Source: an uncultured Oscillospiraceae bacterium
GTDB taxonomy: Bacteria > Bacillota > Clostridia > Oscillospirales > Oscillospiraceae
Direction: 5' to 3'
NCBI GenBank assembly: GCA_947627325.1
Contig: CANQVO010000002.1
Location: 1 to 64,000, forward strand
Length of the DNA: 64,000 bases
Shown here: positions 51,093 through 58,834 of the stretch, piece by piece
How the letters are laid out: each line of letters starts with the position of its first letter
Position numbering within the stretch: the first letter of the stretch is position 1
Program-made: the position numbers and the translations under genes
The notes under the pieces: generated by a model
Seen by the model: the letters and a program-made list of their open reading frames with translations, nothing else
Databases searched by the model: none
Told to the model about the DNA's origin: nothing

Positions 51093-51965
51093 ATGGATGA
51101 ATTGATACGTGTCATCGCGGAGGACGGCCACGTGAAGGCCGTGAGCATCACCGCCCGAGACCTGACCGAGCGGGCCCGGACCATCCACCGCCTGGCCCCC
51201 CTGGCCACCGCCGCCCTGGGCCGGGCTCTGATGGCGGCCTCCCTGATGGGCTGTCAGCTCAAGGAGGAAAAGGGCGCTGTCACCCTGACGGTGAAGGGGG
51301 GCGGTCCCCTGGGCACCGTCATGGCCGTGTCCGACCGGGAGGGCAACGTCCGGGGCTACGTGGGGGACGGCTCGGTGGAGCTGCCCCTCAAGGCCCCCGG
51401 CAAGCTGGACGTGGGCGCCGGCGTGGGCCGGGACGGCACCCTCACCGTTATTAAGGACATCGGCCTCAAGGAGCCCTACGTGGGCACCGTGCCCCTGGTC
51501 TCCGGGGAGATCGCCGAGGACGTGACCAGCTACTTCGCCGTCAGCGAGCAGATCCCCACCGCCTGCGCCCTGGGGGTGCTGGTGGGTACCGACCGCTCCG
51601 TGGCCCAGGCCGGGGGCTACCTCATCCAGCTCCTTCCCGGAGCCACCGAGGCGGAGATCGACCGGGTGGAGGCCGGGGTGGCCCGCCTGGGCGCCGTCAC
51701 CGCCGCTTTGGAGCGGGGTCTGGACGGGGAAGGGCTCCTGCGGGAGGCCCTGGACGGTTTCCACCTCCGGGTGCTGGAGCGCGCCCCGGTGGCGTACCGC
51801 TGTTACTGCAGCCGGACGCGCATGGAAAAAGCCCTCATCAGCCTGGGCGCCAAAGACCTGCGCCAGCTCATAGAGGAGCAAGGCGAGGCCGACCTGACCT
51901 GCCAGTTCTGCGACAAGTCCTACCACTTTACAAAGCCGGAACTGGAAAACCTCCTGCCAGACTAA
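51093..51965 (+). CDS. hslO: Redox-regulated chaperone Hsp33
   Basis: Holdase activated by oxidation of a zinc centre. 290 aa. N-terminal domain ELIRVIAEDGHVKAVSITAR, GPLGTVMAVSD, EPYVGTVPLVSGEIAEDVTS and YFAVSEQIPTACALGV. C-terminal zinc motif CYC (about residue 238) and CQFC (about 271). Last gene of the operon with yerC; terminator follows. Confidence 0.96.
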   Translation: MDELIRVIAEDGHVKAVSITARDLTERARTIHRLAPLATAALGRALMAASLMGCQLKEEKGAVTLTVKGGGPLGTVMAVSDREGNVRGYVGDGSVELPLKAPGKLDVGAGVGRDGTLTVIKDIGLKEPYVGTVPLVSGEIAEDVTSYFAVSEQIPTACALGVLVGTDRSVAQAGGYLIQLLPGATEAEIDRVEAGVARLGAVTAALERGLDGEGLLREALDGFHLRVLERAPVAYRCYCSRTRMEKALISLGAKDLRQLIEEQGEADLTCQFCDKSYHFTKPELENLLPD

Positions 51966-51980
51966 GCCCCGGAACAAATG

Positions 51981-52017
51981 AAAAGGCCGTCCGCTTTACA
52001 GGCGGTCGGCTTTTTTT
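51981..52017 (+). terminator. Intrinsic terminator after hslO
   Basis: GCCGTCCGC pairs with GCGGTCGGC (one mismatch), then seven T. Confidence 0.85.
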
Positions 52018-52044
52018 GTGTGTCTTTCTGTGTGTATACGGCGC

Positions 52045-53076
52045 TCACTCGTCGTCGCCGTAGGGGTTGGGGAAGTACATGGAGGAGGGGAGGGCGTCGG
52101 AGAGGAGGATCTTGGCCATGGAGAAGCCGGGGGCGTCTTCGATGCGCGGCTCGGGCTGGGAGAAAAAGCCCGCCTCCCGGCTGACGGGCAGGGAGATGAC
52201 CACCCGGGTGCCCTTGTCGGAGGGGAAGACCATCAGCGTCCCGTCGTGGTCGGCGGTGATGCGCTGGACCAGGGGCAGGCCCAGGCCCAGGCCCCGGCGG
52301 CGGAGGAGGCGCAGGGGATCGGTCCAGAGGGGATGGGTCAGGTAGTCGGGGGAGAAGCCCCCGGCGTTGTCGGCCAAGGTGAGGATGACCTGGTCGGCCT
52401 GCTCCTTCATGGAGAAGCGGATCCAGCCCCCCGTCTCCGGGAGGCTCTTCATGGCGTTGGAGATCAGGCTCAGGATCATATAGTCCAGCTGCCGCCGGTT
52501 GGCGGAGAGGGTGGGGGAGCGGGTGTCCCGCTCAGCGGTGAACTCCACCTTTGCCGCCTGGCAGAGGAGCTGGACCTCCCCGGACAGGTGGTCGAACCAC
52601 GGGCCCATGTCCACCTGGCTCATGCGGCTGTCCAGGGGGCTGGCCGCGGCGCACCGCTCCAGCTGGGTGACCATGCGGAAGATCCGATAGAGCTCCTGGT
52701 TCAGGGCCGCCAGCCTCTCCCGGGCCCGCAGGTCGTGGCGCAGGGCGTCGCTCTTGCTCAGGTCGGTGACGGCGCTGAAGGCGATGGTCAGCCGGTCCCG
52801 AAGCTGGCTGGACAGATTGAGGGCGGCGGAGGCGAGGAAGACGTCGGGCTGGAGCAGGACCAGCGTCCCACCCTCCAGCCGGCCGGCGGAGACGTGGTAA
52901 AACTGCCGGGCCAGCCACAGCAAAGCGCCGTCCTCCCCTTGCTCCAGCTGGTCCAGCTCGGCCTGGGTGAGGCCAAGGGCCTGGGCGGCGGGGTTGGTCA
53001 GCCAGCCCTCGCCGGTCTTCAGCAGAGCCGGGGCGCTCAGACGGCCGAAGACCTCCTGAAACTCCTTGGCGTCCAT
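52045..53076 (-). CDS. Orphan histidine-kinase-like ATPase
   Basis: 343 aa from ATG 53076 with AAAAGGAGGTGA ribosome site. N-terminal PAS-like part (FQEVFGRLSAPALLKTGEGW, WLARQFYHVSAGRLEGG), a helical dimerisation region (about 120-175) and a HATPase_c domain: DYMILSLISNAMKSLPE (N box), LTLADNAGGFSP (G1) and RRRGLGLGLPLVQRI (G2). Cytoplasmic, no membrane segment. The helical part has RHDLRARERL but no canonical H-E/D-P box. No response regulator adjoins it. Confidence 0.8.
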   Translation of the reverse strand: MDAKEFQEVFGRLSAPALLKTGEGWLTNPAAQALGLTQAELDQLEQGEDGALLWLARQFYHVSAGRLEGGTLVLLQPDVFLASAALNLSSQLRDRLTIAFSAVTDLSKSDALRHDLRARERLAALNQELYRIFRMVTQLERCAAASPLDSRMSQVDMGPWFDHLSGEVQLLCQAAKVEFTAERDTRSPTLSANRRQLDYMILSLISNAMKSLPETGGWIRFSMKEQADQVILTLADNAGGFSPDYLTHPLWTDPLRLLRRRGLGLGLPLVQRITADHDGTLMVFPSDKGTRVVISLPVSREAGFFSQPEPRIEDAPGFSMAKILLSDALPSSMYFPNPYGDDE

Positions 53077-53143
53077 GACCGTCACCTCCTTTTCGCGGCA
53101 TTTGTGGTCAGATCCATAGTATGGCGTGGAAAAGCCTACTGTT

Positions 53144-53172
53144 ACTATACCAAATCCTGGCCTCCCGCACAA
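53144..53172 (-). promoter_or_regulatory. Promoter of the kinase-like gene
   Basis: Minus strand TTGTGC (53172-53167), 17 nt, TATAGT (53149-53144) with extended TGG. Confidence 0.6.
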
Positions 53173-53250
53173 GCGGAAAGTCGAGAAATGTAAAATTTTC
53201 TCGGCCAGTGGTGAAGAACGCACAAACGGGCCCACGGTTTTGGGGAAATT

Positions 53251-53268
53251 TTGTGAAAAAATTCACAG
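53251..53268 (+). promoter_or_regulatory. Rex operator upstream of gap
   Basis: TTGTGAAAAAATTCACAG matches the Rex box TTGTGA-N6-TCACAA at 17 of 18 positions (counting N as free). It lies 10 nt before the -35 of gap. Rex represses when NADH is low. Confidence 0.75.
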
Positions 53269-53278
53269 AAAGTTTTCT

Positions 53279-53306
53279 TTGCAAACGCGGGAAAATGTGG
53301 TATCAT
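53279..53306 (+). promoter_or_regulatory. Promoter of gap
   Basis: TTGCAA, 16 nt, TATCAT; AAAAGGAG precedes ATG 53364. Confidence 0.7.
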
Positions 53307-53360
53307 AGTGGCGCTGACAAACCAATACTTCCGCGCAAAAATGACGAAAAGGAGAAATGA

Positions 53361-54377
<1,017 letters not shown>

Positions 54378-54402
54378 TTTCCCCCATTTCCAGACCCCTG
54401 TC

Positions 54403-54434
54403 GGGCGCCGTCCTTCGGGACGGCGCCCCTTTTT
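54403..54434 (+). terminator. Intrinsic terminator after gap
   Basis: GGGCGCCGTCC-TTCG-GGACGGCGCCC, then C and five T. Confidence 0.92.
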
Positions 54435-54480
54435 CGCCATAATATTACAAATCGTGTGGCTTGTCAGTCGAATTTTGTCG

Positions 54481-54502
54481 AATAAAATAAAAATATTTTA
54501 TT
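54481..54502 (+). promoter_or_regulatory. Perfect A/T palindrome, probable operator of the XRE regulator
   Basis: AATAAAATA-AAAA-TATTTTATT, 64 nt before the regulator's start, next to a direct repeat GTCGAAT (about 54465-54483). Placement fits autoregulation. Confidence 0.5.
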
Positions 54503-54565
54503 TTGTGAATATTTAACATACAATCAAACAAATTGTTCATCATGGTTGGTGAGGTGACATAGCAT

Positions 54566-54895
54566 ATGGTGCTTCACGAACGGATGAAAGAGCTTCAGGT
54601 GGACAGCGACGTGAAAGTGCGGACGCTGGCGGGGGTGTTCGGCGTACAGGAGAACGCCCTGGGGAACTATCTCAACGGGAAGCGGACGGTGCCCTACGAG
54701 GTGCTGGTGGCCTTCGCCCAGTATTACCAGGTGACCACCGACTACCTCCTGGGCCTCACCGACGACCCCCAGCGGCCCTACCCGGTGTCCAAGGGGGAGC
54801 GGGTCCTGCTGGAGCGGCTGCGGACCCTGCGGCCGGAACAGCGGGAGCTGATCGCGCAGAACGTGGATTTCATGCTCCAGCAAAATCAGCGTTGA
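54566..54895 (+). CDS. XRE-family transcriptional regulator
   Basis: 109 aa, GAGGTG site. Cro/CI helix-turn-helix: VRTLAGVFGVQENALGNYLNGKRTVPYEV-type core with LVAFAQYYQVTTDYLLGLTD, the usual end of an XRE domain, and a short helical C-terminus (LLERLRTLRPEQRELIAQNV). Own terminator; targets unknown. Confidence 0.9.
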   Translation: MVLHERMKELQVDSDVKVRTLAGVFGVQENALGNYLNGKRTVPYEVLVAFAQYYQVTTDYLLGLTDDPQRPYPVSKGERVLLERLRTLRPEQRELIAQNVDFMLQQNQR

Positions 54896-54900
54896 GGCGA

Positions 54901-54928
54901 AAAGGAGCGGCGGGGCCGCTCCTTTTTT
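54901..54928 (+). terminator. Intrinsic terminator after the XRE regulator
   Basis: AAAGGAGCGGC-GGG-GCCGCTCCTTT followed by T-run. Confidence 0.9.
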
Positions 54929-54957
54929 CACGTCCAGGGGGCGGCCGGCCGGGGCGC

Positions 54958-54986
54958 TTGCAAATGGGGGACAGGTGTGGTAAAAT
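54958..54986 (+). promoter_or_regulatory. Promoter of queT-galU
   Basis: TTGCAA, 17 nt, TAAAAT. Confidence 0.75.
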
Positions 54987-54989
54987 ACC

Positions 54990-55105
54990 CTTGACTGGTT
55001 TCCACACCCAGTCCAACCGTTGGAGCGGATGCCGCCCGGGGCCGCGCGCCTTGCCCCGGGGAAGGGACCTCCAACGCTGTGCCTGGCGCGGGCACTCTAA
55101 ACAAA
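54990..55105 (+). ncRNA. Structured queT leader, candidate preQ1 riboswitch
   Basis: Hairpin GACTGG/CCAGTC, then a long arm CGTTGGAG...CTCCAACG enclosing CCCGGGG...CCCCGGG, then GTGCC/GGCAC just before the ribosome site. The gene is a queuosine-precursor transporter, and the preQ1-III class is known upstream of queT in related Clostridia. The class could not be confirmed by eye. Confidence 0.5.
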
Positions 55106-55123
55106 AAATGGAGGTTCTTTGTC

Positions 55124-55654
55124 ATGGGTAAATTCTCTGTCCGGGGCCTGACCCTGGCCGCCATGGTGGCGGCCCTGTACGCCGTCATGTGCTATTTTGG
55201 CGATTTGTTCAGCCTCACCTTCGGCCCCGCGCAGTTCCGCTTTGCCGAGGCGCTGACCGTTCTGCCTTTCCTCTTCCCGGTGACCGCCCCGGGGCTGGCC
55301 CTGGGCTGTCTCATCGCCAACGTCCTGTCCCCATACGGGGTGGTGGACATGGTCTTCGGCACCCTGGCCACCGCCCTGGCCGCCTGGCTCACCGCGAAGG
55401 CGCCCAACCGCTGGCTGGCCCCGCTGCCCCCCATCCTCACCAACCTGGTCCTTCTGCCCCCCATCTGGGCCTGGGCGGAGGCCAACGGGACGATGGGCGG
55501 CGCGTTCTTCTCCGCCCTGGGCTTCAACGCCCTCACCTTTGTGGTGGGCGAGACCGTGGTCTGCTACGGCCTGGGGCTCCCGCTCTTAAAGCTCCTGGAA
55601 CGGCTCCCGCTGACCCGCGCCATGATCACGCCGGAAAGAAGGTCTGTCAAATGA
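55124..55654 (+). CDS. queT: QueT-family queuosine precursor transporter
   Basis: ECF-type substrate-binding membrane protein importing a queuosine precursor. 176 aa from ATG 55124 (GGAGG). About five membrane segments. Family features: TLAAMVAALYAVMCYFGDLF, FGPAQFRFAEALTVLPFLFP, GCLIANVLSPYGVVDMVFGT and NLVLLPPIWAW. The stop overlaps the galU start by 3 nt. Confidence 0.92.
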   Translation: MGKFSVRGLTLAAMVAALYAVMCYFGDLFSLTFGPAQFRFAEALTVLPFLFPVTAPGLALGCLIANVLSPYGVVDMVFGTLATALAAWLTAKAPNRWLAPLPPILTNLVLLPPIWAWAEANGTMGGAFFSALGFNALTFVVGETVVCYGLGLPLLKLLERLPLTRAMITPERRSVK

Positions 55655-56520
55655 AGGTAAAAAAAGCCGTCATTCCCGCCGCCGGACTGGGCACCCGGAT
55701 GCTCCCCGCCACCAAGACCGTGCCCAAAGAGATGCTCCCCATGGTGGACAAGCCCGCCATCCAGTACATCGTGGAGGAGGCGGTGGCCGCCGGGATCGAG
55801 GACATCCTCATCGTCACCAACCGGGCCAAGTCCGCCATGGACGACTACTTTGACTACTACCCCGAGTTGGAGGACCGACTCAACGCCTCCCGCAAGGAGC
55901 GGGAGCTGGCGGAGGTCCGCCGGGCCGCGGATCTGGCTAACATCTTCTACGTCCGGCAGAAGGAGACCAAGGGCCTGGGCCACGCCATCTGGCGGGCCAA
56001 GCATTTCGTGGGGGACGAGCCCTTCGCCGTCCTGCTGGGGGACGACATCATGCGCGCCAAGACCCCGGTCATCGGCCAGCTGATCCAGGCGGCGGAGAAG
56101 TATCAGTGTTCCGCCGTGGGGGTGCAGGAGGTGTCCACCGAGAGCATCAGCCGCTACTCCTCGGTGAAGGTGGAGCCCCTGGAGAGCAACGTCTTCACCG
56201 TCAGCGACGTGGTGGAAAAGCCCCTGCGGGAGCAGATCTTCTCCAACTACGCCATCCTGGGCCGCTATGTGCTCTACCCCTGCATCTTCGACATTCTGGA
56301 GGACCTGAAGCCCGGCGTGGGGGGCGAGATCCAGCTCACCGACGGGCTCCGGCAGCTGTGCCAACGAAAGCGGATGGTGGCGGTGGACTTTGAGGGCCGC
56401 CGCTACGACACCGGCAACGTCACGGGCTTTTTGGAGGCCACCATCGATTTCGCCCTGGACCACCCCCTCACGGAAAAGTGGCTCAAGGCGTACATCAAGG
56501 AAAAGGCGAAGGAATTGTAA
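55651..56520 (+). CDS. galU: UTP--glucose-1-phosphate uridylyltransferase
   Basis: Makes UDP-glucose for envelope polysaccharides and glycolipids. 289 aa. VKKAVIPAAGLGTRMLPATK, KEMLPMVDKPAIQYIVEEA, RQKETKGLGHAIWRAK, FAVLLGDDIM, VVEKPLREQIFSNYAILGRY and GGEIQLTDGLRQL are diagnostic. Coupled to queT; may serve the exopolysaccharide genes at 35-41 kb. Confidence 0.97.
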   Translation: MKVKKAVIPAAGLGTRMLPATKTVPKEMLPMVDKPAIQYIVEEAVAAGIEDILIVTNRAKSAMDDYFDYYPELEDRLNASRKERELAEVRRAADLANIFYVRQKETKGLGHAIWRAKHFVGDEPFAVLLGDDIMRAKTPVIGQLIQAAEKYQCSAVGVQEVSTESISRYSSVKVEPLESNVFTVSDVVEKPLREQIFSNYAILGRYVLYPCIFDILEDLKPGVGGEIQLTDGLRQLCQRKRMVAVDFEGRRYDTGNVTGFLEATIDFALDHPLTEKWLKAYIKEKAKEL

Positions 56521-56528
56521 GACCCCTC

Positions 56529-56557
56529 TTGCTTTTTCCCGGGAAACGTCTTATACT
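56529..56557 (+). promoter_or_regulatory. Promoter of ribU
   Basis: TTGCTT, 17 nt, TATACT, 26 nt before the FMN aptamer. Confidence 0.75.
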
Positions 56558-56582
56558 GTTTGGCGGAACAACTGAACAACGG

Positions 56583-56699
56583 TGTCTTCAGGGCGGGGTG
56601 CAAGTCCCCACCGGCGGTACAGTCCGCGAACCCTCCTGCGGGAGGGCCGATTCGGCGAAATTCCGAAACCGACAGTGACAGTCTGGATGGAAGAAGATG
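56583..56699 (+). ncRNA. FMN riboswitch (RFN element)
   Basis: Conserved blocks in order: GTCTTCAGGGCGGGGTGCAA, GTCCCCACCGGCGGTA, AGTCCGCGAACCC, the GATTCGGCGAAATTCCGAAACC arm split around GGCCGATTCGG, GACAGTGACAGTCTGGATGG and closing AGAAGAT. FMN binding should favour the downstream terminator and lower riboflavin uptake. Confidence 0.97.
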
Positions 56700-56724
56700 T
56701 GTCGCGTCCCCGCAGGGGGCGCTC

Positions 56725-56766
56725 GTAACACCTGAAAGGCATGGCTTTTCAGGTGTTACTTTTTTG
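56725..56766 (+). terminator. FMN riboswitch expression-platform terminator
   Basis: GTAACACCTGAAAGGC pairs with GCTTTTCAGGTGTTAC (loop ATG), then six T, ending 22 nt before ribU. Confidence 0.92.
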
Positions 56767-56787
56767 GAAGACAAGGAGCGAACGACT

Positions 56788-57456
56788 ATGAAACACGAAA
56801 AGACCCAGTACAACGTCAAAACCCTGGTCACCATGGCTATGCTCACCGCCCTGGCCTACGCGGTCATGGCGGTGTGCAAGATCATCCCCAAGGTGGGCGG
56901 CTTTTTGAGCCTGGACGCCATCGACGCGGTCATCGGCATCGGCGGCTTCCTCTTCGGCCCAGCCGCGGCGGCGATGATGATCGTGGTGGAGGCCCTTCTG
57001 GAGGCGGTCACCCTGAGCACCACGGGGTGGTACGGCTTTGTGATGAACGTGCTGTCCACGGTACTGCTCATCTGCCCGGCGGTGTGGATCTACCGCCGCC
57101 GGGGCGGGACCTCGGGAGCGGTGATGGGCCTGGCGGTGGGGGTGCTGTGCCGCCTGGCGGGCATGATCGCCTTCAACTACCTCATCACCCCCTTCTACTT
57201 CCATATGCCCCACGCCGCCGTGGCGGACATGATGCCCATGATCTGTATGTTCAACCTGGTCAAGGGCATCCTCAACGCCTCCCTTTTGATGATCCTCTAC
57301 CCCCCGGTGGCCGCCGCCCTGCGCCGGATGGGCCTGGTGGCCCCCAGCAAGGCCCCCCAGGAAAAGCGCCGGTTCCGCTTCGAGCCCCTGGCGGCCGCCC
57401 TGGTGGTGCTGGCGGCCTCGGTGCTGGTGGTGCTGATCATGGTCAAGGTCTTTTGA
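56788..57456 (+). CDS. ribU: ECF transporter riboflavin-binding subunit RibU
   Basis: S-component for riboflavin import, working with a shared ECF module encoded elsewhere. 222 aa, AAGGAG site. Six membrane segments: TLVTMAMLTALAYAVMAVC, FLSLDAIDAVIGIGGFLFGP (substrate-loop motif), GLAVGVLCRLAGMIAFNYLI and NLVKGILNASLLMILYPPV. Directly controlled by the FMN riboswitch. Confidence 0.95.
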   Translation: MKHEKTQYNVKTLVTMAMLTALAYAVMAVCKIIPKVGGFLSLDAIDAVIGIGGFLFGPAAAAMMIVVEALLEAVTLSTTGWYGFVMNVLSTVLLICPAVWIYRRRGGTSGAVMGLAVGVLCRLAGMIAFNYLITPFYFHMPHAAVADMMPMICMFNLVKGILNASLLMILYPPVAAALRRMGLVAPSKAPQEKRRFRFEPLAAALVVLAASVLVVLIMVKVF

Positions 57457-57467
57457 GCCTTTTCTTG

Positions 57468-57497
57468 TTGACATAATTCCAGAACCTGTGGTATGAT
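57468..57497 (+). promoter_or_regulatory. Promoter of the YerB-like gene
   Basis: TTGACA, 18 nt, TATGAT. Confidence 0.75.
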
Positions 57498-57529
57498 GGA
57501 GGGGAAATCCATGGGAAAGGGTGATCGGA

Positions 57530-58612
57530 TTGAAATATCGTCTGCTGCCTGTCATCTTGTGCTCGGTGCTGTTCCTCACCGCCTGCGGCGGGGGTGACAA
57601 GGAAAACCCCTTGCCAGAGCCTTCCCCCACCCCCGTGATCCAGGAGACCCCGGAGCCCAGTCAGGAGCCCGATCCCATCCCGCCTGAAAAGGTAAACCCC
57701 TTGACAGGAGAGGCCATCCCCGGCGAGGGGGTCAACACCCAGCGGCCGGTGGCCGTGATGCTCAACAACATCAAAGCGGCCCTGCCCCAGCAGGGCAACT
57801 CCCAGGCGGACATTATCTACGAGGCCCTGGCCGAGGGCGGCATCACCCGGATGCTGGGGGTCTACCAGACCATGGAGGGCGTGGGGGAGGTGGGCTCCAT
57901 CCGCTCCTCCCGGCCCTACTACTTAGAGCTGGCCCTGGGCCTGGACGCCATCTACCTCCACGCCGGCGGCAGTGACGAGGCCTACGCCGACATCAAGGCC
58001 TGGGGGGTCACCTCCCTGGACTTCGTCCGCTCCACCGCCTACAACGCCATCTTCTGGCGGGACCAGGAGCGGCGGCAGAACAACGGCTACGAGCACAGCG
58101 TCCTCACCTCCGGGGACCTGATCGTCCAGAACTTCCCCAGCTACTCCTTCCGCAAGGACCACCCCGAGGGGTACAGCCTGCCCTACACCTTCGCCGCCGA
58201 CGGTACCCCGGCGGAGGGGGAGAGCGCCCAGGAGCTCCAGGTGCCCTTCTCCAGCTACAAGACCGGCGTGTTCACCTATGACGAGCAAAGCGGCAAATAC
58301 CTGGTGTCCGAGTACGGCGCGCCCCTGGTGGACGGCAACGACGGCAGCCAGGTGGCGGTGACCAACGTCCTCGTCATCCGCGCCAACCACAAGGTGCTGG
58401 ACAGCGCGGGCCGTATGCGGGTGGACCTGTCCGGCTGTTCCGGGGACGGCTGGTTCGCCTGCGGGGGCAAGGCCATCCCCATCACCTGGTCCAAGGCCGA
58501 CCGGGACAGCCCCATCACCTACGCCAAGGCCGACGGCACCCCCCTGACCCTGGGCCAGGGCAACAGCTACGTGAACATCATCCCCCTCTCCAACACCGTC
58601 TCCGCCCGGTGA
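57530..58612 (+). CDS. YerB-like lipoprotein (DUF3048)
   Basis: Envelope lipoprotein of the DUF3048/YerB family, function unknown. 360 aa from TTG 57530, chosen because GGAAAGG lies 9 nt upstream; an in-frame GTG at 57521 overlaps that site. Lipobox LTAC with Cys19, a Pro-Glu linker, then NTQRPVAVMLNNIKAALPQQ, IIYEALAEGGITRMLGVYQ, IRSSRPYYLELALGLDAIYL, HAGGSDEAY and the C-terminal DUF3048 part VLVIRANHKVLDSAGRMRVD and YAKADGTPLTLGQGNSYVNI. Confidence 0.92.
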   Translation: MKYRLLPVILCSVLFLTACGGGDKENPLPEPSPTPVIQETPEPSQEPDPIPPEKVNPLTGEAIPGEGVNTQRPVAVMLNNIKAALPQQGNSQADIIYEALAEGGITRMLGVYQTMEGVGEVGSIRSSRPYYLELALGLDAIYLHAGGSDEAYADIKAWGVTSLDFVRSTAYNAIFWRDQERRQNNGYEHSVLTSGDLIVQNFPSYSFRKDHPEGYSLPYTFAADGTPAEGESAQELQVPFSSYKTGVFTYDEQSGKYLVSEYGAPLVDGNDGSQVAVTNVLVIRANHKVLDSAGRMRVDLSGCSGDGWFACGGKAIPITWSKADRDSPITYAKADGTPLTLGQGNSYVNIIPLSNTVSAR

Positions 58613-58631
58613 GACGCCCATAGCCCCTCCC

Positions 58632-58664
58632 AAAGCCGCCAACGCCAGCCGTTGGCGGCTTTTT
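58632..58664 (+). terminator. Intrinsic terminator after the YerB-like gene
   Basis: GCCGCCAAC/GTTGGCGGC with T-run. Confidence 0.9.
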
Positions 58665-58695
58665 GTAAAAATAACGAAAAATGAGAAGGTACATC

Positions 58696-58724
58696 TTGCA
58701 ATTTTGTGGAAGATGTGCTATATT
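58696..58724 (+). promoter_or_regulatory. Promoter of the type IV pilus operon
   Basis: TTGCAA, 17 nt, TATATT. The start codon is about 110 nt downstream, leaving a leader (58730-58834) with hairpins GGCC-ATTC-GGCC and GGCGC...GCGCC. No known riboswitch consensus recognised. Confidence 0.75.
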
Positions 58725-58834
58725 AGGAGCGTTGAGATTCCTGCTGAACTGAAAACTCGGGCCATTCGGCCAACGCGGGCGCCGGCCCGCCGGCCTGGAG
58801 AGCGCCGATACCCCGTGGGAAGGGAAGTGTGACG

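Noticed and set aside
58725-58834. c-di-GMP riboswitch before pilB
   Set aside because: The sequence lacks the GEMM and class II consensus blocks as I know them; kept only as an unexplained leader.
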